DNA of 64,000 bases, from NCBI RefSeq assembly GCF_001729485.1, contig NZ_CP017157.1, forward strand, positions 5,828,001 to 5,892,000, in the 5' to 3' direction. Source of the stretch: Streptomyces lydicus. GTDB taxonomy: Bacteria; Actinomycetota; Actinomycetes; Streptomycetales; Streptomycetaceae. Position numbers and translations under genes: made by a program. The notes beneath the pieces were generated by a model. It ran no database searches. It had not been told where the DNA came from and worked only from the letters and a program-made list of their open reading frames with translations. Below are positions 34,382 to 42,166 of the stretch, piece after piece (position 1 is the stretch's first letter; each line of letters starts with the position of its first letter).

Positions 34382-35173
34382 ATGGTGCGTGACGAAAAGG
34401 GCCGGGCGACCGGGCCCGTGTGCCGGATGTGCCGTACGGTCCTCAGCCCGGCGGGACGCGGCCGGCCCGCGCTGTACTGCTCGCACAGCTGCCGGGCCAA
34501 GGCGTACCGGCGGCGCAGGCAGGCCCCGCCGCCGCCCGAACGGCCGGCGGCGGGCGGCGCGCAGGACCGTCGGCGCCGGCAGATCGCCGAGGCGCTCTGG
34601 CGGATCGCCGCCGAGCGGGGACTGCACGAGGCGAGCCTGCGGGAGGTGGCCGCCGAGGCCGGGGTGTCGCTGCGGGCGGTGCAGTACCACTTCGAGAGCA
34701 AGCACCAGCTGCTGGTGGACGCGCTGCACCTGCTGCACGACGACAACGCGCGGATCGCCCGCTCCCGCATCGACCACGACCCCACCGATTCGCGCGCCCT
34801 GCTGCGCGCCGTGCTGGAGGAGTTCCTGCCCGTCGACGCCCAACGCGCCACTGCACTGCGGGTGCTCGCGGCCTACTACGCCCGCAGCCTGACCGACCCC
34901 GCGCTCGCCGCGGTCTTCCTGGCCGCCGAGCAGCCCCTGGAGCGGCTGGTGGCGGACCTGATCGAGGCGGCGCGGGCGGCAGGGCGCACCGCTCCCGGTC
35001 TCGATGCCTGGCGGGAGGCCGACCTGCTGGTCTCCGGGGCGGTGGGGCTGGGCGGTGACGTCCTGCACGGGCGGCGCACCCTGGCGGACGTGCGACGCAC
35101 CCTCGACTACCACCTGGACAGGATCTTCGCCGGGGACCCGGCGCGCACGGCGCGGGTCCCCGGCGAAGGGTGA
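34382..35173 (+). CDS. TetR-family regulator with N-terminal zinc-finger-like motif
   Basis: A 263-residue protein. The first 45 residues carry Cys14, Cys17, Cys33 and Cys37 (CRMCRT...YCSHSCRAKAYRRRR), a small treble-clef or zinc-ribbon-like motif seen at the ends of some actinobacterial DNA-binding proteins. Residues ~58-105 are a TetR helix-turn-helix (RRRQIAEALWRIAAERGL, LREVAAEAGVSLRAVQYHFE). The rest is a helical TetR ligand domain. Starts at ATG 34382 and GTG 34385 are both close to GGGGAG; I chose ATG. The terminator hairpin is inside its last codons. The target is unknown, with the divergent small membrane gene the nearest candidate. Confidence 0.85.
   Translation: MVRDEKGRATGPVCRMCRTVLSPAGRGRPALYCSHSCRAKAYRRRRQAPPPPERPAAGGAQDRRRRQIAEALWRIAAERGLHEASLREVAAEAGVSLRAVQYHFESKHQLLVDALHLLHDDNARIARSRIDHDPTDSRALLRAVLEEFLPVDAQRATALRVLAAYYARSLTDPALAAVFLAAEQPLERLVADLIEAARAAGRTAPGLDAWREADLLVSGAVGLGGDVLHGRRTLADVRRTLDYHLDRIFAGDPARTARVPGEG
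35125..35168. terminator. terminator embedded in the 3' coding end of the TetR gene
   Basis: A perfect 16-bp stem, CTTCGCCGGGGACCCG (35125-35140) with CGGGTCCCCGGCGAAG (35153-35168), ends five bases before the end of the TetR gene. It also lies just past the stop of the convergent acyltransferase gene, so it can serve both. Confidence 0.85.
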
Positions 35174-35184
35174 GGCCGGCGCGG

Positions 35185-36372
35185 TCAGCGGGTGGCGGGT
35201 TCCGGATAGAACTCGCGCGGCCGGCCGCGGTGGTCCTTCAGACGGCCGAGCAGGCTCGCCGGGTACTCGACGAGCCAGTAGCTCGCGGCCGCCACGGGCA
35301 GCGTCACGAGGAAGGTGACCAGCAGCGCGAGCGGAAAGCCCGCCTGGTCCGTGGGCAGCAGGCCGGCCCGGTGGAGTTGCAGCATCACCGGCTCGTGCCA
35401 GATGAACAGGCTGTAGCTGACCAGTCCGACGGCGGCCGGCCAACGGGAGGTCAACAGGGTCTGCCAGACGGTGCGTCGGCGGACGTGGAGGGTGCCGAGG
35501 AGCAGTACGGTCCACAGGGCCGCGGCGATCGGGTGGTAGAAGGTGAAGGTGAAGTTCTCCGGCCCGGAGTCCAGGGACAGCGCGAACAGGCCGGCCAGTG
35601 CGAGCACCGCAACCAGCAGCGCGGTGCGCGGGCCGAGCCGGCCGCGGTCGCCGAGGGCGACGGTCGCCACGGCCAGTCCCATCCCCGCGGCGAACCCTCC
35701 GAAGCGGGCCTGCGGGCCGAAGTACACCACCCAGTCGGTGTGCGGCACCCCGAACCCGTAGTGCGCGACGGCGATCCAGGCGAGCGGCGCGGCGAAGAGG
35801 AACGCACAGCCCGCCGCGCAGACCGCCACCCGGCTGCGGCGCCGGCGCAGCGGACGGCAGACGCGCACCGCCAGCGGTCCCAGCGCCACCAGCGCGAGGT
35901 AGAAGAGCACCTCCAGTGACAGCGACCAGGTGGGGCCGAGGGTGTAGAAGATCCGTTGCTGGTCGAAGACATGGGTGAAGGTGAGGTGCTCGACCAGGTC
36001 GCGCCAGTTGCCCGGCAGCGTGGGGTTGCGGCTCGCCCAGACGACCAGCACCGCCAGCACGTACAGCGGCAGGATCCGGATCGCGCGCCGGAAGAGGAAC
36101 AGCCGGGCCGGCCGGGTCGAGCGCCCGTCGATCGCGGCCCGCGCGTACGACAGCGTCAGCAGGTACGCGGAGAGCACGAAGAACAGGTCGATGACTTCGA
36201 GGGAGAACACCGCGCCGAGCACCGGGTTGTCGACCGGTGGGTGGCTGCCCCGGGCGTCGTAGCGGAAGTACTGCTGCCAGACGTGGAAGGCGACGGTGCT
36301 CAGCGCGGCGAGCCCGCGGAAGCCGTCGATGGCGCCGGCCCGGCCGCGGGCCGGCGCGGCCTCGCCGCTCAT
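35185..36372 (-). CDS. acyltransferase 3 family (OafA/YrhL) membrane protein
   Basis: A 395-residue integral membrane O-acyltransferase with about ten helices, acting on cell-surface sugars. The hallmark start is IDGFRGLAALSTVAFHVWQQ, with the His of the R-x10-H motif; later come FFVLSAYLL, and RAIRILPLY (the RxxR-type loop). It begins at ATG 36372, overlapping the stop of the GT2 gene by ATGA, so the two proteins are translationally coupled. This points to O-acylation of the polysaccharide made by that synthase. The C-terminus lacks the SGNH domain found in some relatives. Confidence 0.9.
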   Translation of the reverse strand: MSGEAAPARGRAGAIDGFRGLAALSTVAFHVWQQYFRYDARGSHPPVDNPVLGAVFSLEVIDLFFVLSAYLLTLSYARAAIDGRSTRPARLFLFRRAIRILPLYVLAVLVVWASRNPTLPGNWRDLVEHLTFTHVFDQQRIFYTLGPTWSLSLEVLFYLALVALGPLAVRVCRPLRRRRSRVAVCAAGCAFLFAAPLAWIAVAHYGFGVPHTDWVVYFGPQARFGGFAAGMGLAVATVALGDRGRLGPRTALLVAVLALAGLFALSLDSGPENFTFTFYHPIAAALWTVLLLGTLHVRRRTVWQTLLTSRWPAAVGLVSYSLFIWHEPVMLQLHRAGLLPTDQAGFPLALLVTFLVTLPVAAASYWLVEYPASLLGRLKDHRGRPREFYPEPATR

Positions 36373-38756
36373 CGGCCGGCCACCGCCTCGGCGGCGGCCC
36401 GGGGGGTGACCCGCCACTGCCGGTCCCCCAGCGCCTCCTTGAGATGAGCCTGCCGGGCCACCATGTTCTTGAAGTGGCTGTAGAAGACGGTCGAGAGGAG
36501 GAGGTAGGACCAGAACCAGCGCTTGCGGGCGCGGAGTTCGGGGACGGCGAGCCGCCGTGCGAAGAGCACCTGCACGGGGCCGGCCGCCACGGTGAGGAGC
36601 ATGGCCAGGACGCACACCGGCACCGCCCAGTCCAGATGCTGCAGGCCGCCGGCCTTCCAGGCCGAGTACAGCAGCACGGGAAGGATCTGCAGGGTCAGCC
36701 AGGGCTGCACCTCGCGCCAGCCCAACAGCACCAGCAGGCCCAGTTTCTGACGGGCCGTGAAGACCGGTGAGCGCAGGCTCCGCCACAGGTGCTTGAGCGA
36801 GACCTGGAGCCAGCCCTGCGCCCAGCGGGAGCGCTGGTTCCACAGCGCCTTCAGGGTCGTGGGGGCGAGTTCCCGGGAGAGGAGGGTGCGGTCGACGGCG
36901 AACCGGGCGCCCTCGCCCAGTGCGCGCAGTGTGGAGTCGATGTCCTCGGTCAGCATCGAGCCGTGCATCCGGGTGCGGGCGAGCAGGTCGGTGCGCCAGA
37001 AGCCGTTCGAGCCGCCGAAGACGCCGAAGCCGTAGAGCCGGGTGCGGCCCGGGTGGCTGACCGCGTAGATCGCCTCGAACTCGACGGCCACCAGCTCGGC
37101 CACCCGGGAGCTCTCGCCGTTGCGTATCACGCAGTGGCCCTGGACGACGTCATGGCCGTGGGACAGCCAGTGCCAGGCGTGCTCGAAGGCGTGCGGGGCG
37201 GGGTGGTGGTCGGCGTCGAAGATGCCGACGAACTCGCCGCGGACGCGGGTGACCGCGGCATTGATGTTCTGCGCCTTGGAGGTGGAGCCGGCCACCGGCA
37301 GCAGCACCAGCCGCGGGTCGCGGGCGGCGATCTCCCGCAGGGTGTCCTCGACGGGCAGCGGGTGCGGTGTGTTGTACGCCAGCACGATCTCCAGCTCGGC
37401 GGGGTAGTCGAGGCGGAGGAAGGACTCGACGGTGTCGACGATGGTGGCGGCCTCGTTCGGCAGGTACGCGGCGATCACCGCGCTGGCCGGCGGGTACGGC
37501 GCCGCGGGCCGCTCGGGTCGGGCCGCCGCGTCGAGCGAGAAGAGGCACTCCAGGACGATCAGCAGCGCGGAGAGCACCAGCCCGGCGACCACCACCCAGT
37601 ACATGGCCGAGCCCAGGTCCCAGCCCAGTTGGTACGCCTGCCGGTAGAGCGCGAACGGTACGGCGATCCCGAGCAGCAGCGCCAGGACCGGGGAGAGCGC
37701 CGACAGGGCGGGGCGGAGCAGGGTGCGCAGCGGCGGCCGCCGGTGGCGGTGCGGTGCGCCGCGCATCCAGGGCGCGTACCGGACCGGCCGCAGGTCCCCG
37801 TGCCGGAGTGCTTCCTGTACGGCGTCCCGGGCCTGGCCGGTGGCCCGGTTGCCGTCCGCGCAGCCGGCCAGCGGCAGCCAGCCGATCGCCGGGGTGAGGC
37901 GGACGTTCTCGTCGGCGACGACGAAGCGGGTGCCGGCGACGGTGGCGGCGAACTCCTCCAGGCCGCGGCGGGCGGTCTCCTCGTCGACGCCGGGCAGCAG
38001 CATCAGCAGGTGGCCGTCGTCGTCCCGGCCGAGCCGGTCGCAGAAGCTGCCCAGGCGTTCGGCCACCCCGGCCAGCCGCTCGGCGACCTCCCGGCGCACC
38101 CGCGGCCCGAGCCGGGCCTCCAGGGTCGCCATCTCGGCGATGCCGACGACGGCGAGCGCCCCGCCGTGCCGGGCCGCCTCGGGGCGCCGCAGTTCGCGGT
38201 CGAGCTCGTCCAGGAAGTGCGGCTCGGAGTAGAGCCCGGTGCGCGGGTCCCGCGGCAGGTTCTCGACCGGGACGGGGACCCGGCGGAGCTTGGCCTCGAT
38301 ACGGGCGGAGAGTTCGACGGGGTCGGAGGTCTCGGGTACGCAGTCGTCGGCGCCGTGGCGGAGCATGTCCACCACTCCGGCGGGCTCCGGTGCGGAGGTG
38401 ACCACGAGCAGCGGCAGTGCCCGGCCGGCCGGGGCGGTGCGCACCTCCCGGATCACCTCCAGGCCGTCCTCGGGCCGTTCGCCGTTCTCGCCCGGGGCGT
38501 CGAGGGCGACGACGGCGTCCGGGTGTGCCTGCCCCATCCGCCGGTCGACCTCGCCGGGCGGGGCGTGGCTCACGTCGTGGCCGGTGGAACGCAGGGTGCG
38601 GGTGAGGCGCTCCAGGCGCGGTCCGGGAGCGCCGACGACCAGCACGTGTCCGCCGCCCGGAGTGCGGGTGGCCGGTGCGTGGTGGTCGGTGGGGTGGGCG
38701 GTGTCGAGCAGGGCCGTGGGTGAGCCCTGGGGATTGTCGTGGTGCGAAGTGAGCAC
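36369..38756 (-). CDS. receiver + degenerate GGDEF + processive GT2 glycosyltransferase
   Basis: A 795-residue fusion. Residues ~36-160 are receiver-like with a candidate phospho-acceptor Asp86, but without the usual Lys. Residues ~168-330 have the GGDEF fold (DPRTGLYSEPHFLDELDREL), with the active motif replaced by GRDDD (243-247). Two membrane helices (355-375, 388-405) lead to a GT2 domain with DADHH (514), TED (603-605) and QRSRW (641-645), the set of residues used by cellulose- and hyaluronan-type synthases. Further helices end the protein. The GTG start at 38756 has AAAGGA nine bases upstream. It probably makes an exopolysaccharide controlled by phosphorylation or by c-di-GMP binding; both are inference. 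Confidence 0.88.
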   Translation of the reverse strand: MLTSHHDNPQGSPTALLDTAHPTDHHAPATRTPGGGHVLVVGAPGPRLERLTRTLRSTGHDVSHAPPGEVDRRMGQAHPDAVVALDAPGENGERPEDGLEVIREVRTAPAGRALPLLVVTSAPEPAGVVDMLRHGADDCVPETSDPVELSARIEAKLRRVPVPVENLPRDPRTGLYSEPHFLDELDRELRRPEAARHGGALAVVGIAEMATLEARLGPRVRREVAERLAGVAERLGSFCDRLGRDDDGHLLMLLPGVDEETARRGLEEFAATVAGTRFVVADENVRLTPAIGWLPLAGCADGNRATGQARDAVQEALRHGDLRPVRYAPWMRGAPHRHRRPPLRTLLRPALSALSPVLALLLGIAVPFALYRQAYQLGWDLGSAMYWVVVAGLVLSALLIVLECLFSLDAAARPERPAAPYPPASAVIAAYLPNEAATIVDTVESFLRLDYPAELEIVLAYNTPHPLPVEDTLREIAARDPRLVLLPVAGSTSKAQNINAAVTRVRGEFVGIFDADHHPAPHAFEHAWHWLSHGHDVVQGHCVIRNGESSRVAELVAVEFEAIYAVSHPGRTRLYGFGVFGGSNGFWRTDLLARTRMHGSMLTEDIDSTLRALGEGARFAVDRTLLSRELAPTTLKALWNQRSRWAQGWLQVSLKHLWRSLRSPVFTARQKLGLLVLLGWREVQPWLTLQILPVLLYSAWKAGGLQHLDWAVPVCVLAMLLTVAAGPVQVLFARRLAVPELRARKRWFWSYLLLSTVFYSHFKNMVARQAHLKEALGDRQWRVTPRAAAEAVAGR

Positions 38757-38844
38757 CTGGGAGTGTCCTTTCGTGCAAGGAGACATGCGAAAGCGGGCCC
38801 GGTCGCCGCGTCGAGGGCGTTTCCGGGCCGTCAGCCGTGGGCGG

Positions 38845-38862
38845 CTGTCAGATGCATGACAG
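38845..38862 (-). promoter_or_regulatory. inverted repeat CTGTCA-N6-TGACAG
   Basis: It lies 88 bp upstream of the GT2 start. Arm and spacer sizes fit a dimeric regulator site. ATGCAT in the middle adds an inner palindrome. Confidence 0.4.
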
Positions 38863-38954
38863 GTGAGGCGCGGCGGCCGTTCCCGGGGTCCGTCTCTCCG
38901 CGGGACGGAGGGGGGCACGCGGACGCGCGGCCGCTAAGGCAGGCTCCAAGCTTC

Positions 38955-38974
38955 GGAACGCGTCGACGCGTTCC
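38955..38974 (-). promoter_or_regulatory. perfect 20-bp palindrome GGAACGCGTCGACGCGTTCC
   Basis: The palindrome has no spacer and lies about 200 bp upstream of the GT2 gene, in the shared divergent region with the HTH gene. It may be an operator or a cruciform or hairpin in the leader. Confidence 0.5.
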
Positions 38975-39405
38975 CGCACTGCTCGCATAGGAAGGTCCCA
39001 TCCTGATCGGATCGTGGGGGGGAGGACCGGATGTCGGAGGTGCCGCCGGGCGGCCCCGTGGGGCCGGCCGGACACCCCAGCCTCGGGGATCACTGTGACA
39101 CCGCCCCTTCTTCCGCGTAACGCTCGCATTACAGACCTTCGAACCGTGCGCATCGATACGGCCCTACCGCCCGGTAAGTACCGAGGGATCGGCTATACCC
39201 AGTAAGCGAGTTGATGCATGAAATGGGACAGATAGTGCACATCTCTCGCCTGCGGCGACTCGGCGATCCGGCGCCTTCGACTCGAAGGGGAACTGGAGCT
39301 TCGTACCTATGGACCATCTGTTAATCTGCCCGCTCCTGGATGTTCCTCCATCTCCCCGCCCCCAAAGCACCCCTCCACCGCCGGGTGCAGCGAGGTGTCG
39401 CGCAC

Positions 39406-40131
39406 GTGTACAGCACTCCGTTCTCTCCCGCAGAGGCCAGATCCGCGCGGGCCCGGGTGGGCCTGACCACGGCTCAGGTCGCCCAGTCCATGACGGCGTG
39501 CGGCACGCCGGTACGTCCCGAGCACATCGAAGCCTGGGAGTACGGCTCCCATGCGCCGACCGAGGCACAGCTCTTCGTGCTGGCCGACGTCCTGTGGTGC
39601 CCGCCGACCACGCTGATGGGCATCGAGCCCCGCACCCTTGCCGAGCACCGCATGGCCCGGCAGCTGAGTGTGGAGCGGCTCTCCCAGCTGATCGGGATGG
39701 ACCCGGCCGGATACCAGGCGGCGGAGTCCGCGCGGCAGTGGAGCGGTGACTACCGCCAGACCAAGGCGCTGGTGGAGGCGCTGGGGCTGTCGCTGCGCAA
39801 ACTCATCGGGGTGATGGGGCGGGACGAGGAACTCTCGGGGCACCTGCGCGCGGCGATCGAGGGGCGCTGGAAGGCGCATGTCGCGCCGGTCGTCGAGATC
39901 ACCACGCTGAACAAGACGCGGGTGAGCGACGCGCTGCGCACCATGCACGGCGAGTTCGCGGAGTTCTCCGAGCGCTACATGGGACATCTGGTGGCGCGTA
40001 ACGCCGATTCCCGGCTCAAGGAGATCGCGGCCGAGCGCTCGGCGTATCTGCGCCGACTGGTCGACCACTTCTGGGAGTTGATCGGCGAGGCGGGCGAGGC
40101 CCCGCCGTTCAACACCGTGACCACCCACTGA
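39406..40131 (+). CDS. helix-turn-helix (XRE-like) regulator
   Basis: A 241-residue cytosolic protein. Two XRE-type HTH units are suggested: ARSARARVGLTTAQVAQSMT followed by IEAWEYGSHAPTEAQLFVLADVL, and MARQLSVERLSQLIGMDPAG. The C-terminal ~100 residues are helical and charged, perhaps for dimerisation or partner binding. The start is GTG 39406, chosen because GAGGTG lies eight bases upstream; the open frame from 39340 has no site. It is divergent from the polysaccharide synthase operon and so a candidate regulator of it. Confidence 0.8.
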   Translation: MYSTPFSPAEARSARARVGLTTAQVAQSMTACGTPVRPEHIEAWEYGSHAPTEAQLFVLADVLWCPPTTLMGIEPRTLAEHRMARQLSVERLSQLIGMDPAGYQAAESARQWSGDYRQTKALVEALGLSLRKLIGVMGRDEELSGHLRAAIEGRWKAHVAPVVEITTLNKTRVSDALRTMHGEFAEFSERYMGHLVARNADSRLKEIAAERSAYLRRLVDHFWELIGEAGEAPPFNTVTTH

Positions 40132-40166
40132 CCCGGGGGCGGGCCCGCGAAGGCCCGCCCCCGGGT
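40131..40166. terminator. bidirectional terminator overlapping a stop codon
   Basis: ACCCGGGGGCGGGCC (40131-40145) pairs perfectly with GGCCCGCCCCCGGGT (40152-40166) around six bases. The first arm begins in the TGA of the HTH gene, and the hairpin also follows the convergent permease gene. Confidence 0.9.
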
Positions 40167-40182
40167 GCGGAGCCGGCGCCGC

Positions 40183-41778
40183 TCAGTGGGTCGGCAGGCC
40201 CCAGTGCGGCCCCTGCTGTCCCGGCTGTCCGTGCGGCCCCTGGGGCGGCTGGGGTGACTGCGGCCCGTGCGGCTCCTGGGGGGCGTACGGCCCGTACGGG
40301 TCGGCAGGGCGGTAGGCGCCCTGCGGCTCATAGGCGCCGGCCGGCTCCTGCACCGCCGTCAGGTGCGGTGCGTCCGCCTCCGCGTCGTCGTCCTCGATGT
40401 CGTCCCAGTCGATCTCGATCGCCGAGCGGCGGGTGAAGACGTTGAAGAGCAGGTTGAGCAGGATCGCGGTCAGACCGCCCAGTGTGATCCCGCTGTTGAG
40501 GACCGCGCGGACGTCCTCCGGCATCCGGTCGAAGAACGGCGCGACCGCGGTGGGCAGCATCGCGGCACCGAGGCTGACGGCCAGGATGAGCGCATTGCGC
40601 TCCTCGCGCAGATCCACCTTGCCGAGAATCTGGATACCGACCGTGGCGACCATGCCGAACATGGAAATCGCCGCACCGCCGAGCACCGGGTGCGGAATTG
40701 CGGCGACCAGGCTGCCCGCCTTCGGCAGCAGACCCAGGACGACCATGAAGCCGCCGGCCGCGACCACCACGAAGCGGCTCATCACCTTGGACATCCGCAC
40801 CAGGCCGATGTTTTCGGCGAAGGCCACGTAGGGGAAGGAATTGAAAATTCCGCCGAGCACGGTCGCCACACCGTCGGCGCGCAGCGCACTGGCCACCGTG
40901 TCGTTGTCGACCCGCTTGCGCGTGATCTCCCCGATGGCATAGACGTCACCGGTGGTCTCCACCATCGTGATCAGCATGACGACGAGCATCGCGATGATGG
41001 GGAACACCTCGAACTTCGGCATTCCGTAGTGGAAGGGCGTGCTGACGCCGAACCAGTCGGCCTTCTGCACCGCGCTGAAATCCACATCGCCGAGGAGCCA
41101 GGCGACCCCGGTGCCGCCGATAAGGCCGAGCAGAACCGCGAGACTGCTCAGGTACGGCTTGCCGATCCGGACCACGGCGAGGATGAACAGCAGGGTCCCC
41201 AGGGCGTATCCGAGGTTCTTGAGGTCACCGTATTCGGGCTTGCCCATCAACTGCGCGCCGCCGGCCGCGTCCTGCAGTGCCTGCGGTATCAGCGTGAGGC
41301 CGATGACGGTGAGGATCGTGCCGATGACGACCGGCGGGAAGTACTTCACCAGCTTGCTGAAGAACGGGGCGAACAGGAACGTCGCTATGCCCGCGGTGAT
41401 CACCGCGCCGTAGACCACGAGGAGGCCGGCGGTGCCGCCGCCCGCGCCCTGGCCGATGGCGATCATCGGGGACACCGCGGTGAAGGTGACGCCCTGGACG
41501 AGCGGCATCCTCGCGCCGATCCGCCATACCCCGAGGGCCTGGATGATCGAGGCGATTCCGCAGGTCAGCAGGTCCGCATTGATCAGATAGACGAGTTGTT
41601 CGCGGGAGAGCTCCAGGGCATTGCCGAGCAGGATCGGGACGATCACCGCGGCCGCGTAGAAGGCAAGGACGTGCTGGAATCCGTAGAGCGTGAGTTTGCC
41701 GACGGGGAGCACCTCGTCGACGGGGTGGGCCCGCTGCCGGGAGAACGCTTGGGGGTCTTGTCGGGGAACTCGTGCCAT
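40183..41778 (-). CDS. NCS2 family purine/uracil permease
   Basis: A 531-residue nucleobase:cation symporter-2 protein with 14 predicted helices. Typical motifs are GFQHVLAFYAAAVIVPILLG in the first helix, QGVTFTAVSP (helix 3), and the helix 8-10 core with MVETTGDVYAIGE, in which the conserved Glu binds substrate, and PHPVLGGAAISMFGM. The C-terminal ~55 residues are Pro/Gly/Gln-rich and disordered, an addition common in Streptomyces. The start is ATG 41778 after AAGGCAGAG. Xanthine or uric acid is more likely than uracil given the ETTGD-type motif; this is inference. It is monocistronic. Confidence 0.92.
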   Translation of the reverse strand: MARVPRQDPQAFSRQRAHPVDEVLPVGKLTLYGFQHVLAFYAAAVIVPILLGNALELSREQLVYLINADLLTCGIASIIQALGVWRIGARMPLVQGVTFTAVSPMIAIGQGAGGGTAGLLVVYGAVITAGIATFLFAPFFSKLVKYFPPVVIGTILTVIGLTLIPQALQDAAGGAQLMGKPEYGDLKNLGYALGTLLFILAVVRIGKPYLSSLAVLLGLIGGTGVAWLLGDVDFSAVQKADWFGVSTPFHYGMPKFEVFPIIAMLVVMLITMVETTGDVYAIGEITRKRVDNDTVASALRADGVATVLGGIFNSFPYVAFAENIGLVRMSKVMSRFVVVAAGGFMVVLGLLPKAGSLVAAIPHPVLGGAAISMFGMVATVGIQILGKVDLREERNALILAVSLGAAMLPTAVAPFFDRMPEDVRAVLNSGITLGGLTAILLNLLFNVFTRRSAIEIDWDDIEDDDAEADAPHLTAVQEPAGAYEPQGAYRPADPYGPYAPQEPHGPQSPQPPQGPHGQPGQQGPHWGLPTH

Positions 41779-41918
41779 CTCTGCCTTGCCTTCACGAGGT
41801 AGGTGAATAAGAAGGAACCGGCACCGTCGTGTCCCGGATGACGGACGGGCCGGCACGGTATTGCAAGCCGACGTCTGGCGGTGTTGCCGACACCACGTAG
41901 CCCTGCGCTGCACTTTAC

Positions 41919-41936
41919 GTCCTGGTTCGACAGGAC
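41919..41936 (-). promoter_or_regulatory. inverted repeat GTCCTG-N6-CAGGAC upstream of the NCS2 permease
   Basis: A perfect 6-bp inverted repeat with six-base centre, 141 bp before the permease start. It could be an operator or a small leader hairpin. The 387-bp region 41779-42165 also has a TTGACC-N18-TAACCG pair (42013-42042) pointing right toward the FHA-ABC gene. I saw no purine-riboswitch core. Confidence 0.4.
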
Positions 41937-42153
41937 TTCCTTCGATCAGCGCAGCAAAGTCCGGCATTTGCTTGGAATTTGCAGGTGGGGCCAATCGGAG
42001 CGCTCACCTTAGTTGACCTGGGCTGTTTCTCGCGAGTAACCGGCCGTATTCACTCATACAAAGCGGGATCAAACCCGAAATGCCGTTTCGCGGAGGGGCA
42101 TTTGCGCCTCGCGGCGGCGGGCGGTTGGAGAGGCGGGGCCCGCCCCGCCGCCG

Positions 42154-42166
42154 TAAAATCGCGGTA
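42154..42166 (+). promoter_or_regulatory. -10 TAAAAT placed for a leaderless FHA-ABC transcript
   Basis: TAAAAT at 42154-42159 ends six bases before the ATG at 42166, the spacing expected when the start codon is the first transcribed base. No Shine-Dalgarno is present. A clear -35 is lacking. Confidence 0.45.

Larger units (their letters stand above)
38757..39405. other. 649-bp divergent intergenic region
   Basis: It contains the two inverted repeats above. Toward the HTH gene, TTGATG (39211-39216) and TAGTGC (39233-39238), 16 bases apart, make a weak promoter candidate. The part at 39110-39320 is clearly less GC-rich than coding DNA. No small gene with a convincing ribosome site was found. 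Confidence 0.45.
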
